From Gimesia aquarii (GTDB lineage: Bacteria > Planctomycetota > Planctomycetia > Planctomycetales > Planctomycetaceae): DNA of 64,000 nt. The position numbers and the translations under genes were made by a program. The stretch spans positions 5,857,800-5,921,799 of the forward strand of contig NZ_CP037920.1 in NCBI RefSeq assembly GCF_007748195.1. The letters are read 5' to 3'. Within the stretch, counting starts at the first letter, position 1. Each line of letters starts with the position of its first letter. The notes below the pieces were generated by a model that searched no databases, had not been told where the DNA came from, and saw only the letters and a program-made list of their open reading frames with translations. This document shows positions 29,652-39,340 of this stretch, piece after piece.

Positions 29652-32135
29652 ATGAACGAACCGTCTAATTCATCAATACCTCATGAAATCACAAACCTGC
29701 TGAACAGGTTAAGTAAGAAAATACGTAGATACATTCTACTGGAAGGAACCGCCAGACTGCTGGCAGTCATTGGTCTCATCTTTTGGTTCAGCTTCATTGT
29801 CGATTGGGTTTACTTTCAACTCAGCCATCTTGAACTACCCATCTGGTTTCGTGCTTCCTATATTCTCATTTCACTGACTACGATCCTCGTTCTGTCTGGC
29901 AGCTTCATCTTCTTGCGGCTCATGAAAAGAATGAAACGAAAAGCATTGGCTCTGGTATTGGAAAAACGTTTTCCAGAACTAAATGATCGATTGGCTACAG
30001 CGATCGAATTGAATGAAGACAACAGACCACAAAACGCTTTAACGCAAGCGATGTTGGCAAGAACAGTGAAAGAAGTTGTGCAAGGCAGCCAGCAACTTCC
30101 ATTGGAAGATGTATTTGATAAACGCCCCTTAAGGCGCGCTGTTTTCGGGGCCTTTGCGTTATTTATTTCGATTCTTAGCCTGGCAGTCATTAACCAACCT
30201 GCCATGGCCCGTTGGGCTAAGGGGTATCTCGAACTGCGAAGCGATTACTGGAATCGTGAGACTGGTCTCATTGTGAAAGTGATTGCTCAACCCGGTGATC
30301 GAATCAAAGAGTTTCAGGATCTTTCGTATAAACATGGTCTTGGTAATGACCTGACACTGTTGGTAGAGACCGTTGACAGCACCAAAGCCCCCGAACGTGT
30401 GCAGTTGACGTATCGCATGCAGAACGGTCGTGGGGGTGGACGAACTGTAATGTCGCGCATGGGTGAAGGTCGATTTAAACATACCATTACTGATTTATTG
30501 GATGGGATTCAGGTCTGGGTCACCGGAAACGACTTTACAAACCCTGAGCCCTACGTTGTTGAAGTTGTTGAAACTCCTGTTCTCGACCAGATTCAATTAG
30601 ATTGTTATTACCCCAAATACACAGGATTAAACCAGGTTGATTCTGATACTGGTAAGCTGCTCTCAGATATGCAAAATGTTCAGGGAACACAAATCGCTCT
30701 GCCGATTAATACAAATTTTAATATGATTTCGACCGCTAATAAACCAATCATTCGGTACTCATTTGAAACCGACCAATTGAAGCTCCAGTTAGAACGAAAA
30801 ACAAGCGATCCAACTAATGCCCTCAGTAATTTCCTGGCATGGAAAAACTCAGACGGAACCGTGATAAATCAGATCGCACTCAATCGATCACAGGTTACGC
30901 AGATGATAGACTCCGATGGACGCCATTTTCGAATTCCGTTTGCTTTAATCACTGAAGAGAAACACGAAACCTCTTCTTTGAAAACAGACTCGATTCCGAA
31001 ATATATTCCCCTGCTAGCAGACCAACCCATTCGTATTTATTTAGAAGACGAGGATGGCTTACTGGTAACAGAACCAATTCGACTAAGCATCAATGGCATC
31101 GTCGATCAAGCCCCCAAAGTAGATACACAACTAAAGGGAATTGGTAAGTCTGTTACCCGTAAAGCGATGATTCCGTTAGAGGGGATCATTACGGATGATT
31201 ATGGAATTCAATCTGCTCATTTTGATTTTCTCGTCGATCAGGAAAAAGACTTCAGGCCGCGTCCTTTCCGTAAGAAGCCAACAGGAAAACCAAAAGAATT
31301 TACCCTGCAAAGAAGCGAAAAAAATCGCTGGGAGCGGTTTGAAGTATTACCACTTGATTTAAAAGTCGGACAAAAATTGAGCCTTACTGTTAAAGCCAAA
31401 GACGCCGATAACCTAAGTGGGCCACATCAAACTCATGGAGAAATTTATCACTTTGAAATTGTCACTGATGAAGCGCTGCTTTCCCTCCTTTATTCTAAAG
31501 AACTAAACCTACGAAAGCGATTTGAGCAAATTTATAAAGAAGTGAGACAAACGCGCGATGATCTAAGTCAACGCATCGAACAATTACAACACTCTCAAAC
31601 GATCAAAGAAAAACAAAAGCAAGGGCAATCAGCGCCCGGATGGCAAGCAACACTTGTAGAAATCAGCAATGCGGTTGCTACTTCTGCTGATCGCTCTTTG
31701 TATGGGACTCGAAAAAATGCGACTGAGACTGCTTCGATTGTCGAATCATTTCATGATATTCGAGCAGAACTAGTCAACAATGGTGTTGCAACTACACAAA
31801 TTCTGAGTCGCATCGATGACAAAATTCTTCAGCCTCTTACCATCATCCACCTACAAGATTTCCCTGACATTGATCAGCAGTTAGGACTGTTTCGCCTCGC
31901 AATCGAAAAAGAAGATAGTCCGTTGCAAGAAATTCAGACAAGTATTGAGCTTTTGGACGCCATGTTGGTCCGTATGCAGAATGTTCTGAATGAAATGCAG
32001 GACTTGTTGGAGTTCCATGAAGCCATTGAGATGCTGAAGAATCTGATCGAAAAGGAAAAAGAACTGACAGAAGACACAAAAAAGTTTCGCAAAAACAAAC
32101 TTTTAGATCGTCTCAAAGGGCTAGGATTGGACTAA
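29652..32135 (+). CDS. DUF4175-like large membrane protein
   Basis: This 827-residue product has an N-terminal helical part with two membrane segments (about 35-55 and 66-90) and a third at about 168-190, then a long extracytoplasmic region. The segment LVLEKRFPELNDRLATAIEL just after the second TM is characteristic of the DUF4175-like proteins that follow MoxR/VWA genes. Middle domains look beta-rich (e.g. VVEVVETPVLDQIQLDCYYP, then ITDDYGIQSAHFDF). The last 220 residues are a coiled coil with many Glu/Lys and heptad Leu. It starts 60 bases after the VWA gene. The function is unknown; position suggests a structural partner of the VWA proteins. Confidence 0.75.
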   Translation: MNEPSNSSIPHEITNLLNRLSKKIRRYILLEGTARLLAVIGLIFWFSFIVDWVYFQLSHLELPIWFRASYILISLTTILVLSGSFIFLRLMKRMKRKALALVLEKRFPELNDRLATAIELNEDNRPQNALTQAMLARTVKEVVQGSQQLPLEDVFDKRPLRRAVFGAFALFISILSLAVINQPAMARWAKGYLELRSDYWNRETGLIVKVIAQPGDRIKEFQDLSYKHGLGNDLTLLVETVDSTKAPERVQLTYRMQNGRGGGRTVMSRMGEGRFKHTITDLLDGIQVWVTGNDFTNPEPYVVEVVETPVLDQIQLDCYYPKYTGLNQVDSDTGKLLSDMQNVQGTQIALPINTNFNMISTANKPIIRYSFETDQLKLQLERKTSDPTNALSNFLAWKNSDGTVINQIALNRSQVTQMIDSDGRHFRIPFALITEEKHETSSLKTDSIPKYIPLLADQPIRIYLEDEDGLLVTEPIRLSINGIVDQAPKVDTQLKGIGKSVTRKAMIPLEGIITDDYGIQSAHFDFLVDQEKDFRPRPFRKKPTGKPKEFTLQRSEKNRWERFEVLPLDLKVGQKLSLTVKAKDADNLSGPHQTHGEIYHFEIVTDEALLSLLYSKELNLRKRFEQIYKEVRQTRDDLSQRIEQLQHSQTIKEKQKQGQSAPGWQATLVEISNAVATSADRSLYGTRKNATETASIVESFHDIRAELVNNGVATTQILSRIDDKILQPLTIIHLQDFPDIDQQLGLFRLAIEKEDSPLQEIQTSIELLDAMLVRMQNVLNEMQDLLEFHEAIEMLKNLIEKEKELTEDTKKFRKNKLLDRLKGLGLD

Positions 32136-32351
32136 AACTCTAGAGATTAAGCAAAATAATAGATTGAAGGACTGAGCGATTACCCAAGCTAAAAAAATGT
32201 ACAAAAAAACACGCTTCGGCCACAGACAATCACTTGATATAATAATAACAGGGAATTTACGTATGAGTTCTTTAAAAGGGCCAGCAATTTTACATTTATC
32301 CTCCCTTATCAGCTCTGAAATTATTATGAGAATTTTGACGGGAGAACCCGC
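32136..32351. other. Gap inside the operon with -10-like element and short leader frame
   Basis: This is the longest gap within the plus-strand operon. It holds a TATAAT hexamer (32238-32243) without a matching -35, and an AGGGA ribosome-site-like sequence followed by a short ATG frame annotated separately. An internal promoter is possible. Confidence 0.35.
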
Positions 32352-32358
32352 ATGTTGA
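32263..32358 (+). CDS. Possible 31-codon leader peptide overlapping the Gln-rich gene start
   Basis: An ATG at 32263, preceded by AGGGA at good spacing, opens a 31-residue frame (MSSLKGPAILHLSSL...) that ends at a TGA at 32356-32358. Its last codons overlap the ATG of the next gene (32352) by seven bases, the geometry of a translationally coupled leader. No recognisable attenuator structure or regulatory residue run is present. It could be a chance frame. Confidence 0.3.
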   Translation: MSSLKGPAILHLSSLISSEIIMRILTGEPAC

Positions 32359-34058
32359 ATCGTCCTCAGATCGCCGTTGTACTAATGGCTCTCGTCATAA
32401 GTATCGTCACTCCGAGTTTGTGCAGTGCTCAGGATAAGAATCCGCAAGCCAATGCCAGTAAATCAAGCGGCCAAGATCAGAAACTCTCGGACAAACAAGA
32501 GGCGATCTCTCAACAGTTTAAACGATTTGAAACGACCCTGCACGATCTAGGCGAATATATGAAAAAGACAGACCCTGCCCGGGCCGATCTTCTTTTTCGT
32601 GCGTTTGGTCAAAGTAAACAAAAACAAATGACAGTGGAAATGCAGCAAGTTCTACAGATGTTGCAAAATGGCCAATTAGGTGATGCTGTAGAACGGCAGG
32701 AAAATCTTGTCAAAAACATGCAAGCATTACTGGCGCTCCTTCAAAGTGAAGACAGAATGAGCGAAGTGGAAAAAGAGAAGAAGCGTATTCAGGACCTTTT
32801 AAAAGATGTCAATCGCCTGTTAGGACAGGAAAAAGATGTCAGAGCTGCAACGGAACGTGGTGGTAAACAAGCTGATTTAAAAAAGAAACAGAAACAAACT
32901 GCAAACAACGCTCAGAAGTTGATTGAAAAAATCGATAAGCAAGACACAGAAAAAAACCGTTCGCAAAATTCTGAAAATGACCAACGTAATAAGCAGTCTC
33001 AAAAGAGTGAAGGACAGCAAAAATCCCAGAAGGGTAAATCAGGTTCCGAGTCTAAAAATTCTCAAAAGTCAAAATCGAAAGAAAAATCTCCTCAACAAGG
33101 AAAGTCGACACCTAAAAAGCAGAGTTCAACACAACAGCAACAATCTCAACAGGGGAAGCAATCACAGTCTCAACAACAGCAGGGGCAACAAAGTCAATCG
33201 CAGCAAGGAAAGAACCAAAAGTCTCAAAGTCAACAAGAGAAGCAAACCCCTGGACGAGAGCAAATAGAACAAGCTCGACAAGAGATGGAAAAAGCGATTC
33301 AGGAACTGGAAAAAAAACAAAAAGAAGCAGCATCACAACATCAGGATGATGCGATTCGTAAATTAGCAGAAGCAAAAGAAAAACTGGAGGAAATGCTACG
33401 TCAGCTCCGTGAAGAGGAGCGAGAGCTTTTGTTGGCCGCAATGGAAGCCAGACTGCAAAAGATTCTGGCACAACAGAAACGCATTTATTCTGGTACACTC
33501 TCTATCGGGCAGGTCCCTGAAAATGAACGGAACAGTCGCCATACAGCTAGAGCCGTCCAACTGGCACGCGAAGAGAATGTAATCAGTTTAGAAGTGGAAA
33601 AGGCAATGTTATTGTTAAGAGATGAAGGATCATCCGTTGCATTCAGCGAAGCATTATCAGAAGTATGGGAAGACGTTCAAACTGTTGCATACCGTTTAAA
33701 TCGAACACAGGTCGGAGAACTGACTCAGGAAATCGAAAAAGATATTATCAGTTCTTTGGAAGAAATGATTGAAGCACTTCAGAAAGAAATGGAAAAGTCT
33801 GAAGAGCAAAAACAACAGCAGCAGCAACAGCAGCAAGGTTCTCCCAAAGACAAATCTCTGGTGGAACTGTTGGCAGAAATTAAAATGCTGCGTTCTTTAC
33901 AGCTTCGCGTCAACAAGCGTACTCGCAGGATTGAAAAAATGGCTTTGGAAAAAGACGCAAATCAGGCAGAAATTCTTGAGCAACTGCAGCAGTTATCCGA
34001 TCGCCAAACCCGAATACAAAATGCTACTTATATTCTGGCAACTGGCAAGAATAAATAA
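32352..34058 (+). CDS. Secreted Gln/Lys/Ser-rich coiled-coil protein
   Basis: The 568-residue product has a Sec signal peptide (about 8-26, [19 protein letters not shown]), a helical region (30-200), then a strongly biased stretch (about 205-310) of Ser, Gln and Lys with runs such as [21 protein letters not shown] long coiled coil follows (about 310-480), then a second poly-Gln run (about 488-496) and a final helical segment. I know of no enzymatic family. Similar Q-rich proteins recur downstream of MoxR/VWA genes in planctomycetes (from memory, unverified), which would suggest a conserved structural role in the periplasm. It precedes the helical-repeat gene by 20 bases. Confidence 0.75.
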   Translation: MLNRPQIAVVLMALVISIVTPSLCSAQDKNPQANASKSSGQDQKLSDKQEAISQQFKRFETTLHDLGEYMKKTDPARADLLFRAFGQSKQKQMTVEMQQVLQMLQNGQLGDAVERQENLVKNMQALLALLQSEDRMSEVEKEKKRIQDLLKDVNRLLGQEKDVRAATERGGKQADLKKKQKQTANNAQKLIEKIDKQDTEKNRSQNSENDQRNKQSQKSEGQQKSQKGKSGSESKNSQKSKSKEKSPQQGKSTPKKQSSTQQQQSQQGKQSQSQQQQGQQSQSQQGKNQKSQSQQEKQTPGREQIEQARQEMEKAIQELEKKQKEAASQHQDDAIRKLAEAKEKLEEMLRQLREEERELLLAAMEARLQKILAQQKRIYSGTLSIGQVPENERNSRHTARAVQLAREENVISLEVEKAMLLLRDEGSSVAFSEALSEVWEDVQTVAYRLNRTQVGELTQEIEKDIISSLEEMIEALQKEMEKSEEQKQQQQQQQQGSPKDKSLVELLAEIKMLRSLQLRVNKRTRRIEKMALEKDANQAEILEQLQQLSDRQTRIQNATYILATGKNK

Positions 34059-34078
34059 TCTGAAGGCTAAAGATTAAT

Positions 34079-35194
34079 ATGAGACAATTGAACCATTTTT
34101 TGCCGAAACAACAAACATTCGATCATAAACTACGGTTGATAGTACTGGTCGCTCTCGTTTTTGCATTGGCCACCCCTCTTTCTCTACGAGGGCAAGAAAA
34201 ACAGAAAAAATCGCCTGAAGCCAAAACGGAATTATTTGCGGTCCCCGGAGCTTCTGAACTCAAAATGCATTTACAGAATTGGACTGCGGAGCAAAAAATA
34301 AAAAAACCAGACCAGTTAAAGAATGTTGCGAGCTTATTAATAAAGCTGGAGTCTCCACTTTCGAGTGAAGAAAAGCTGGAACTGGCAATACAGGTATTTT
34401 CTGAAATGAATCTGGAATCAAAACAACTAATCCAGGCATACCAGATTTCAGACCGACTCCCTCAATTTTCCAGCCATCCATTGTTAGTCGAAGGTCAGGC
34501 AGAAACGTTTTACTTGTCAAATATGCGTTATTATGTCGCAAGGAATCTGACACAATTTCGAATGATCGATCAAGCTCTGGATATGTTCAATTCCATTAAT
34601 CCGAAGTTCTTAATAGATCCCGCGGGTTATCTGTTTTTCAAAGCTGTTTGTGAACACCATTTGTTACAAAAAGAAGAATGTGAAAAGACATTGAAATTAC
34701 TTCTAAACCATACAGAAAGTGTTCCTCAAAGGTATACACAGGTCGCCACACTCATGCAGGCAGATCTGGCCGATCTTAAAGAAGAAAGTTTGGATGAAAT
34801 CTCGCGAAAAATGAGTGATGTTGAACGCAGACTCGAATTAGGAAACTCAGGAGAAAAAGTTCAAAAAGTTGAAGACGATATTATTGCCTCTCTGGATAAA
34901 CTCATAAAACAAATGGAAGATCAGGCAAAAAGCGCATCCTCTTCATCATCAGGCGCAGGTCAGTCCGGATCATCTAGTTCAGGCTCAAACGAAAGCCGTG
35001 TAAAAGGTCAGACCGCCCCTGGAGAGATCGACAAAAAAAAGTTATCTGACAACGGTGGCTGGGGACAGCTTCCTCCTAAGAAACAAGCTTCCGCCAAGAA
35101 CATTATTAACCGCAATTTCCCCTCACACTACCGCAAGGCAATTGAAAAATATTTCAAGAAGTTAGCAACTCAAAAAGCAAGTTCAAGCAATTAA
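34079..35194 (+). CDS. Secreted helical-repeat protein with Ser-rich linker
   Basis: This 371-residue protein has an N-terminal signal segment (about 18-38, LRLIVLVALVFALATPLSLR). Residues 80-245 are helical pairs resembling TPR/SEL units without a strict consensus. A Ser/Gly linker (about 280-308, SASSSSSGAGQSGSSSS) leads to a conserved-looking basic C-terminal tail (GWGQLPPKKQASAKN ... FPSHYRKAIEKYFKKLA). That tail pattern, with HYRKAIEKYF at the end, recurs in proteins of MoxR/VWA clusters as far as I recall. It starts 20 bases after the Gln-rich gene with GAAGG upstream. The function is unknown, but co-operonic placement suggests a periplasmic complex. Confidence 0.72.
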   Translation: MRQLNHFLPKQQTFDHKLRLIVLVALVFALATPLSLRGQEKQKKSPEAKTELFAVPGASELKMHLQNWTAEQKIKKPDQLKNVASLLIKLESPLSSEEKLELAIQVFSEMNLESKQLIQAYQISDRLPQFSSHPLLVEGQAETFYLSNMRYYVARNLTQFRMIDQALDMFNSINPKFLIDPAGYLFFKAVCEHHLLQKEECEKTLKLLLNHTESVPQRYTQVATLMQADLADLKEESLDEISRKMSDVERRLELGNSGEKVQKVEDDIIASLDKLIKQMEDQAKSASSSSSGAGQSGSSSSGSNESRVKGQTAPGEIDKKKLSDNGGWGQLPPKKQASAKNIINRNFPSHYRKAIEKYFKKLATQKASSSN

Positions 35195-35253
35195 AGATTT
35201 TACCGCTAACAGATTTCAACTTGTATAATAGTGAGTTATAAAAAGAGGTTTTC

Positions 35254-36420
35254 ATGCATTCTCTGCTTGTAGTTTCAATGTCAACACTGCTTGCCGTTTC
35301 ACCTGAAGTCGAATTGACTTCTTTAAATGGAGATTCTGCATCAGGGAATCTACAGTCATTGAGCAAATCTACCATCAATCTGAAACAGGGAGGAACAGTA
35401 AAAGAGATTTCACTTTCAGGTGTACTCAATATTCGATTTCCCAAAAACCGTTTTCAACGCAGCCTGCAATCACCAATTACAGTCAGGTTAACTGATGGAT
35501 CAAAATTTCCTGTCCAGTCTTTACAAAGCAATGAACGACAGATCAAAGTAAGTGGAGAGCCGACTGGAACATTAATCTTGCCAGCAAAGAATGTCTCCTC
35601 AATTCGCTTTGAGCCACTGAACTCAAATATTCGAGAAGCTTGGGAAAAGTTACTGAGAGGTAAAAATAGTAAAGATCTGCTCATCGTTCAGAAGGAAAAC
35701 GTACTTGATTTTATTGATGGTGTGATCGGTTCTGTGACAGATGAAAAAATACAATTTTTTACAGGAGATGATGAGGTCGCCGTCAATCGCAAGCGAGTTT
35801 TTGGAATCATTTATGCGAGAGAACCACTTCCAGAAACATCGTCATTTTGTACGATCCGATTAACCAACAATGGATTGATCCAGTCGTCATCAATTACATT
35901 TGCTGATAACGAATTTAAGGCAACATTACAAAACGGCATTCAAACTAAATTTGCCGCACAATCGATTGCAAATCTGGACTTCAGTCAAGGAAAAGTACGC
36001 TATCTATCAGATCTGGAGCCACGAAATATAGAATACACCCCCTTCTTCGACACTGTTTGGAAATATCGTAAGGACAAACATCGTGATGGGGGCCCACTTC
36101 GTCTAGACGGTAAAGAATATGCACGCGGACTTTACATTCATTCAAAGACACTCTTGCAATATCGCATTAGAAATCAATATCGGAATTTTCGGGCTGTTAT
36201 GGGTATTGATGATTCTGTTCCCGGAATTGGATTTGTCTATGTCGAAATCAAAGGCGACGGCCGCATACTCTATTCTGGAAATGTACGCAGTGCAGACCCT
36301 CCAGTAGAATTAAACCTCGATATTCGCGGGGTACGTGATTTTGATATTTTAGTTGATTTTGGTGATAACCTGGAAATTTGTGATCATCTCGATTTATGCG
36401 ATGCGCGCTTCATTAAATGA
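35254..36420 (+). CDS. NPCBM/NEW2-domain protein
   Basis: The ATG at 35254 has a good ribosome site (AAAGAGG). The 388-residue product has a short hydrophobic start that may be a signal peptide. Residues 20-240 are three or so repeated beta units (e.g. TVRLTDGSKFPVQSLQ, IRLTNNGLIQSSSITF). The C-terminal 130 residues form an NPCBM domain: FDTVWKYRKDKHRDGGPLRL, YARGLYIHSKTLLQYRI, FRAVMGIDDSVPGIG and VRDFDILVDFGDN. NPCBM modules are carbohydrate-binding-like domains found in planctomycete and actinobacterial envelope enzymes. Here no catalytic domain accompanies it, so it is likely a binding or scaffold component of the operon's complex. Confidence 0.82.
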   Translation: MHSLLVVSMSTLLAVSPEVELTSLNGDSASGNLQSLSKSTINLKQGGTVKEISLSGVLNIRFPKNRFQRSLQSPITVRLTDGSKFPVQSLQSNERQIKVSGEPTGTLILPAKNVSSIRFEPLNSNIREAWEKLLRGKNSKDLLIVQKENVLDFIDGVIGSVTDEKIQFFTGDDEVAVNRKRVFGIIYAREPLPETSSFCTIRLTNNGLIQSSSITFADNEFKATLQNGIQTKFAAQSIANLDFSQGKVRYLSDLEPRNIEYTPFFDTVWKYRKDKHRDGGPLRLDGKEYARGLYIHSKTLLQYRIRNQYRNFRAVMGIDDSVPGIGFVYVEIKGDGRILYSGNVRSADPPVELNLDIRGVRDFDILVDFGDNLEICDHLDLCDARFIK

Positions 36421-36486
36421 TCTTTGCCAGGCGAGTTAGCGATATAATGCTGCTTACCTTACTTTTTGAAGTATTAAGGAAATTAG

Positions 36487-38244
36487 ATGCAGAGAAAATT
36501 CTTCTGTGCTCAGATAGTAACTAGCATTGTGATAATTTTGTTGCTGCCTGCTTCTTCAAAGTCAGCAGTTGTCGATCCAGCAGTCTTAGCAGCGCAAAAA
36601 CAGCGTATTGATGTCATTAAAGCAGTCTCTCCTTCAGTCGTTGCCATCTTTGGTGGATCTGGACAAGGAGGAGGTTCGGGCGTGCTCGTTACTCCAGATG
36701 GATATGCTCTGACAAACTTTCACGTCGTTTCTGGAGCTGGTAGCTTCATGAAGTGTGGGCTCAACGATGGCAAACTCTATGATGCTGTTATTGTGAGTAT
36801 TGATCCCACTGGTGATGTCGCAATGATCAGGTTACTCGGGCGTAATGACTTTCCCGTAGCAAAATTGGGAAATAGTGATACGGTCAAAGTTGGGGACTGG
36901 GCTTATGCCATGGGAAACCCATTTTTATTAGCAACTGATTTTCAACCGACGATTACCTATGGAATTGTCAGTGGAGTACATCGGTATCAATATCCCGCTG
37001 GAACATTTTTAGAATATACAGATTGTATTCAAGTTGATTCATCAATCAATCCAGGAAACTCAGGAGGACCTCTGTTTAATGCGCGTGGCGAATTAATCGG
37101 AATTAATGGACGCGGCTCATTTGAAAAACGAGGACGAGTTAATTCAGGTGCGGGATACGCCATTTCTATTAATCAGATCAAACATTTCTGGGATCATCTC
37201 AAGAGTGGTCGCATCGTAGACCATGCCGCTTTGGGAGCAACTGTTTCCACGGGTGCTGACTCTACGATTGATGTTTCTGAGATCCTGGAAGAATCAGACG
37301 CTTATCGAAAAGGTCTGCAGTTGGGTGATGAGATTGTATCTTTTGCAGGCCGTCCTATGCGTAGTGTAAACCAATTTAAAAATATCTTAGGAATCTATCC
37401 AGCAGGCTGGACTTTGCCGCTTGTTTATCGACGGGATGAGAAAAAGACGAAAATCTATGTTCGCCTTCAAAATTTGCATAGCGCTTCGGAACTACAGGAA
37501 CAAGCGGGACAAAAAAAAATGATTCCTGATAAGTCTCCCATGCCTGAAGACAAAAAAACTCCTCGGATTCCTAATCCACATGCAAAACCAACTGTGACAC
37601 CACCTCCAGAGAAATATAAACATCTCTACGTTCCTAAAACCGGGTTTGCAAATTATTACTTTAACCAACAACACCAAGACCGATTATTACAGACCTTAAC
37701 GGATCGTAGTGATTTTTCTGACCGTAAAGGAACTTGGACTCTGACCGGCAAGCAGATTGATGGCGATGAATTTATACTCACGTTAGCTGATAAAGGCGTG
37801 GGCTTTGAAATTGGCAATGAGGTGTTCCTGCAATCACTGGAGTCCGGAATCCTGGTGGATGAACCACCTGGAACTGGTGGCCTGTTGGCAGCTTTACATC
37901 ACTTCCGGTTATTACTATCCGGTCAGACGAAACACTTCACCGACTTTTATTACTTGGGCAGTGAACCCCTTGACGGAAAAAATGAAATGGTTGATGTGTT
38001 GGTCGGCACACAAACAGGTGCTATTTCCCGCTGGTACTTCAGTAAATCAGATCTTTCTCTGCGAGGCTTTGACTTTTATCTCACAGAAAATTCAGAAGTT
38101 TGTACAATTCGTTTTGAGCAATTTCAAACTCTCAATGGACAAGATTTCCCTAGCGAATTAGATGTCTTTATTGGAAATCGCCCCGTCATGAAATTAAAAA
38201 TTGAACGGTTGAAACTAGAAACTTTAGAAGACATGAAAAAATAG
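36487..38244 (+). CDS. HtrA/DegP-type S1C serine protease with PDZ, intact triad
   Basis: The 585-residue protein has a signal peptide (about 8-26) and a trypsin-like S1C domain with all catalytic residues: His79 in TNFHVVSG, Asp110 in PTGDVAMIRL and Ser192 in NPGNSGGPL. A PDZ domain follows (about 245-330), then a Pro-rich linker (about 345-375) and a C-terminal domain of about 200 residues I do not recognise (beta-rich, no motif). AAGGA precedes the ATG. HtrA proteins degrade or refold damaged periplasmic proteins. Two further HtrA-like genes follow directly, both lacking catalytic residues, so this is the only apparent active protease of the trio. Confidence 0.9.
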   Translation: MQRKFFCAQIVTSIVIILLLPASSKSAVVDPAVLAAQKQRIDVIKAVSPSVVAIFGGSGQGGGSGVLVTPDGYALTNFHVVSGAGSFMKCGLNDGKLYDAVIVSIDPTGDVAMIRLLGRNDFPVAKLGNSDTVKVGDWAYAMGNPFLLATDFQPTITYGIVSGVHRYQYPAGTFLEYTDCIQVDSSINPGNSGGPLFNARGELIGINGRGSFEKRGRVNSGAGYAISINQIKHFWDHLKSGRIVDHAALGATVSTGADSTIDVSEILEESDAYRKGLQLGDEIVSFAGRPMRSVNQFKNILGIYPAGWTLPLVYRRDEKKTKIYVRLQNLHSASELQEQAGQKKMIPDKSPMPEDKKTPRIPNPHAKPTVTPPPEKYKHLYVPKTGFANYYFNQQHQDRLLQTLTDRSDFSDRKGTWTLTGKQIDGDEFILTLADKGVGFEIGNEVFLQSLESGILVDEPPGTGGLLAALHHFRLLLSGQTKHFTDFYYLGSEPLDGKNEMVDVLVGTQTGAISRWYFSKSDLSLRGFDFYLTENSEVCTIRFEQFQTLNGQDFPSELDVFIGNRPVMKLKIERLKLETLEDMKK

Positions 38245-38273
38245 ATTCCGTTAGAGATGAAAGTTAATTTTCA

Positions 38274-39323
38274 GTGAAAAAAGAGAACATAGTAAAAGTC
38301 ATTTTCGTTTGTTTATGCCTGATAGGTTCTTGCTTGATAGTCCCGCTTACAGCCAAGGCCTCCTCACAATCAACGATCAATCATGCTTTACCGCGATTGG
38401 TAAAAATATTTGGTGCCGGCGGTGTAAAGAATCTGTATGCATATAGCACTGGTTTTCTGGTATCTCCTCAAGGACATATCGCTACAATTTGGAGTCCTGT
38501 TCTTGATACTGATCGACTTTCAGTTGTCCTTAACGATGGACGACGATTTGAAGCAGAAGTGCTTGGCGCTGAACCACATCTTGATCTGGCAATAATCAAA
38601 TTAAAAACAGAACGTGAACTGAATCTGCCCTATTTCGATTTTCGCGAAAAAGTAATCGCTGGTCCAGGTACACGAATATTGGGATTTAGTAACATGTTTC
38701 GTGTTGCTACAGGGGATGAACCAGTATCTGTATTGCATGGAGTGATTGAAGCTCGAACGGAATTACCTCGAAGAAGAGGTGCTTTCGAACTCGCTTACTC
38801 AGGTGATGTCTATGTTGTCGATGCCATTACCAACAACCCGGGCGCTGCTGGAGGGGCCATTTTGACTTATGATGGCAAACTATTAGGAATGATCGGAAAA
38901 CAGGTTCGAAATGCCAAAACCAACACTTGGGTCAATTACTCTCTCCCGATTGATGTATTAAGTAAAAGTATCGAGCAAATTATTACCGGCAAATTTGAAT
39001 CTAGCGAAAATCAAAAAAAACCAGAAACACAAGCACCAGAACGCTATCGTTCTGTCGACTTTGGAATGGTAATGGTACCCGATGTCCTGTATCGCACTCC
39101 GGCTTATATTGATAGTGTCCTTCCTGGTTCGTTAGTCGCTAAAGCGGGTCTGAAACCTGATGACTTGGTTGTTTTTGTAAATGATGAGCTCATTAAATCG
39201 TGTAAAACACTCAATGCTGAACTAGGAAAGCTTGAGGCTGGCGATTTACTACGTCTAGTTGTTCGTCGTGATAATCAATTGGTCTCTATTGAATTCCAGG
39301 TCCCACCTGAAAAAAATAACTAA
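38274..39323 (+). CDS. HtrA-like pseudoprotease with PDZ (His and Ser lost)
   Basis: This 349-residue protein starts at a GTG and has a signal peptide (about 8-28). It aligns through its length with the S1C domain of the upstream gene: FLVSPQGHIATIWSPV corresponds to VLVTPDGYALTNFHVV, placing Ser74 at the catalytic His. PHLDLAIIKL keeps Asp104. NNPGAAGGAIL corresponds to NPGNSGGPL, placing Ala192 at the nucleophile. A PDZ domain follows (about 255-345, with YIDSVLPGSLVAKAGLKPDD). It is therefore almost certainly inactive and probably acts as a binding or regulatory partner of the active protease 30 bases upstream. The frame is intact, so it is not a decaying gene. Confidence 0.85.
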   Translation: MKKENIVKVIFVCLCLIGSCLIVPLTAKASSQSTINHALPRLVKIFGAGGVKNLYAYSTGFLVSPQGHIATIWSPVLDTDRLSVVLNDGRRFEAEVLGAEPHLDLAIIKLKTERELNLPYFDFREKVIAGPGTRILGFSNMFRVATGDEPVSVLHGVIEARTELPRRRGAFELAYSGDVYVVDAITNNPGAAGGAILTYDGKLLGMIGKQVRNAKTNTWVNYSLPIDVLSKSIEQIITGKFESSENQKKPETQAPERYRSVDFGMVMVPDVLYRTPAYIDSVLPGSLVAKAGLKPDDLVVFVNDELIKSCKTLNAELGKLEAGDLLRLVVRRDNQLVSIEFQVPPEKNN

Positions 39324-39340
39324 TTTACAATCGAATAATT

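Noticed and set aside
33121-33250. Repeat-rich DNA resembling a short tandem array
   Set aside because: The repetition comes from CAA/CAG/TCT codons in a Gln/Ser/Lys-rich protein and lacks a fixed repeat unit.
33112-33498. 128-codon minus-strand frame opposite the Gln-rich gene
   Set aside because: A by-product of the repetitive CAA/CAG codons on the plus strand; no independent coding signal.
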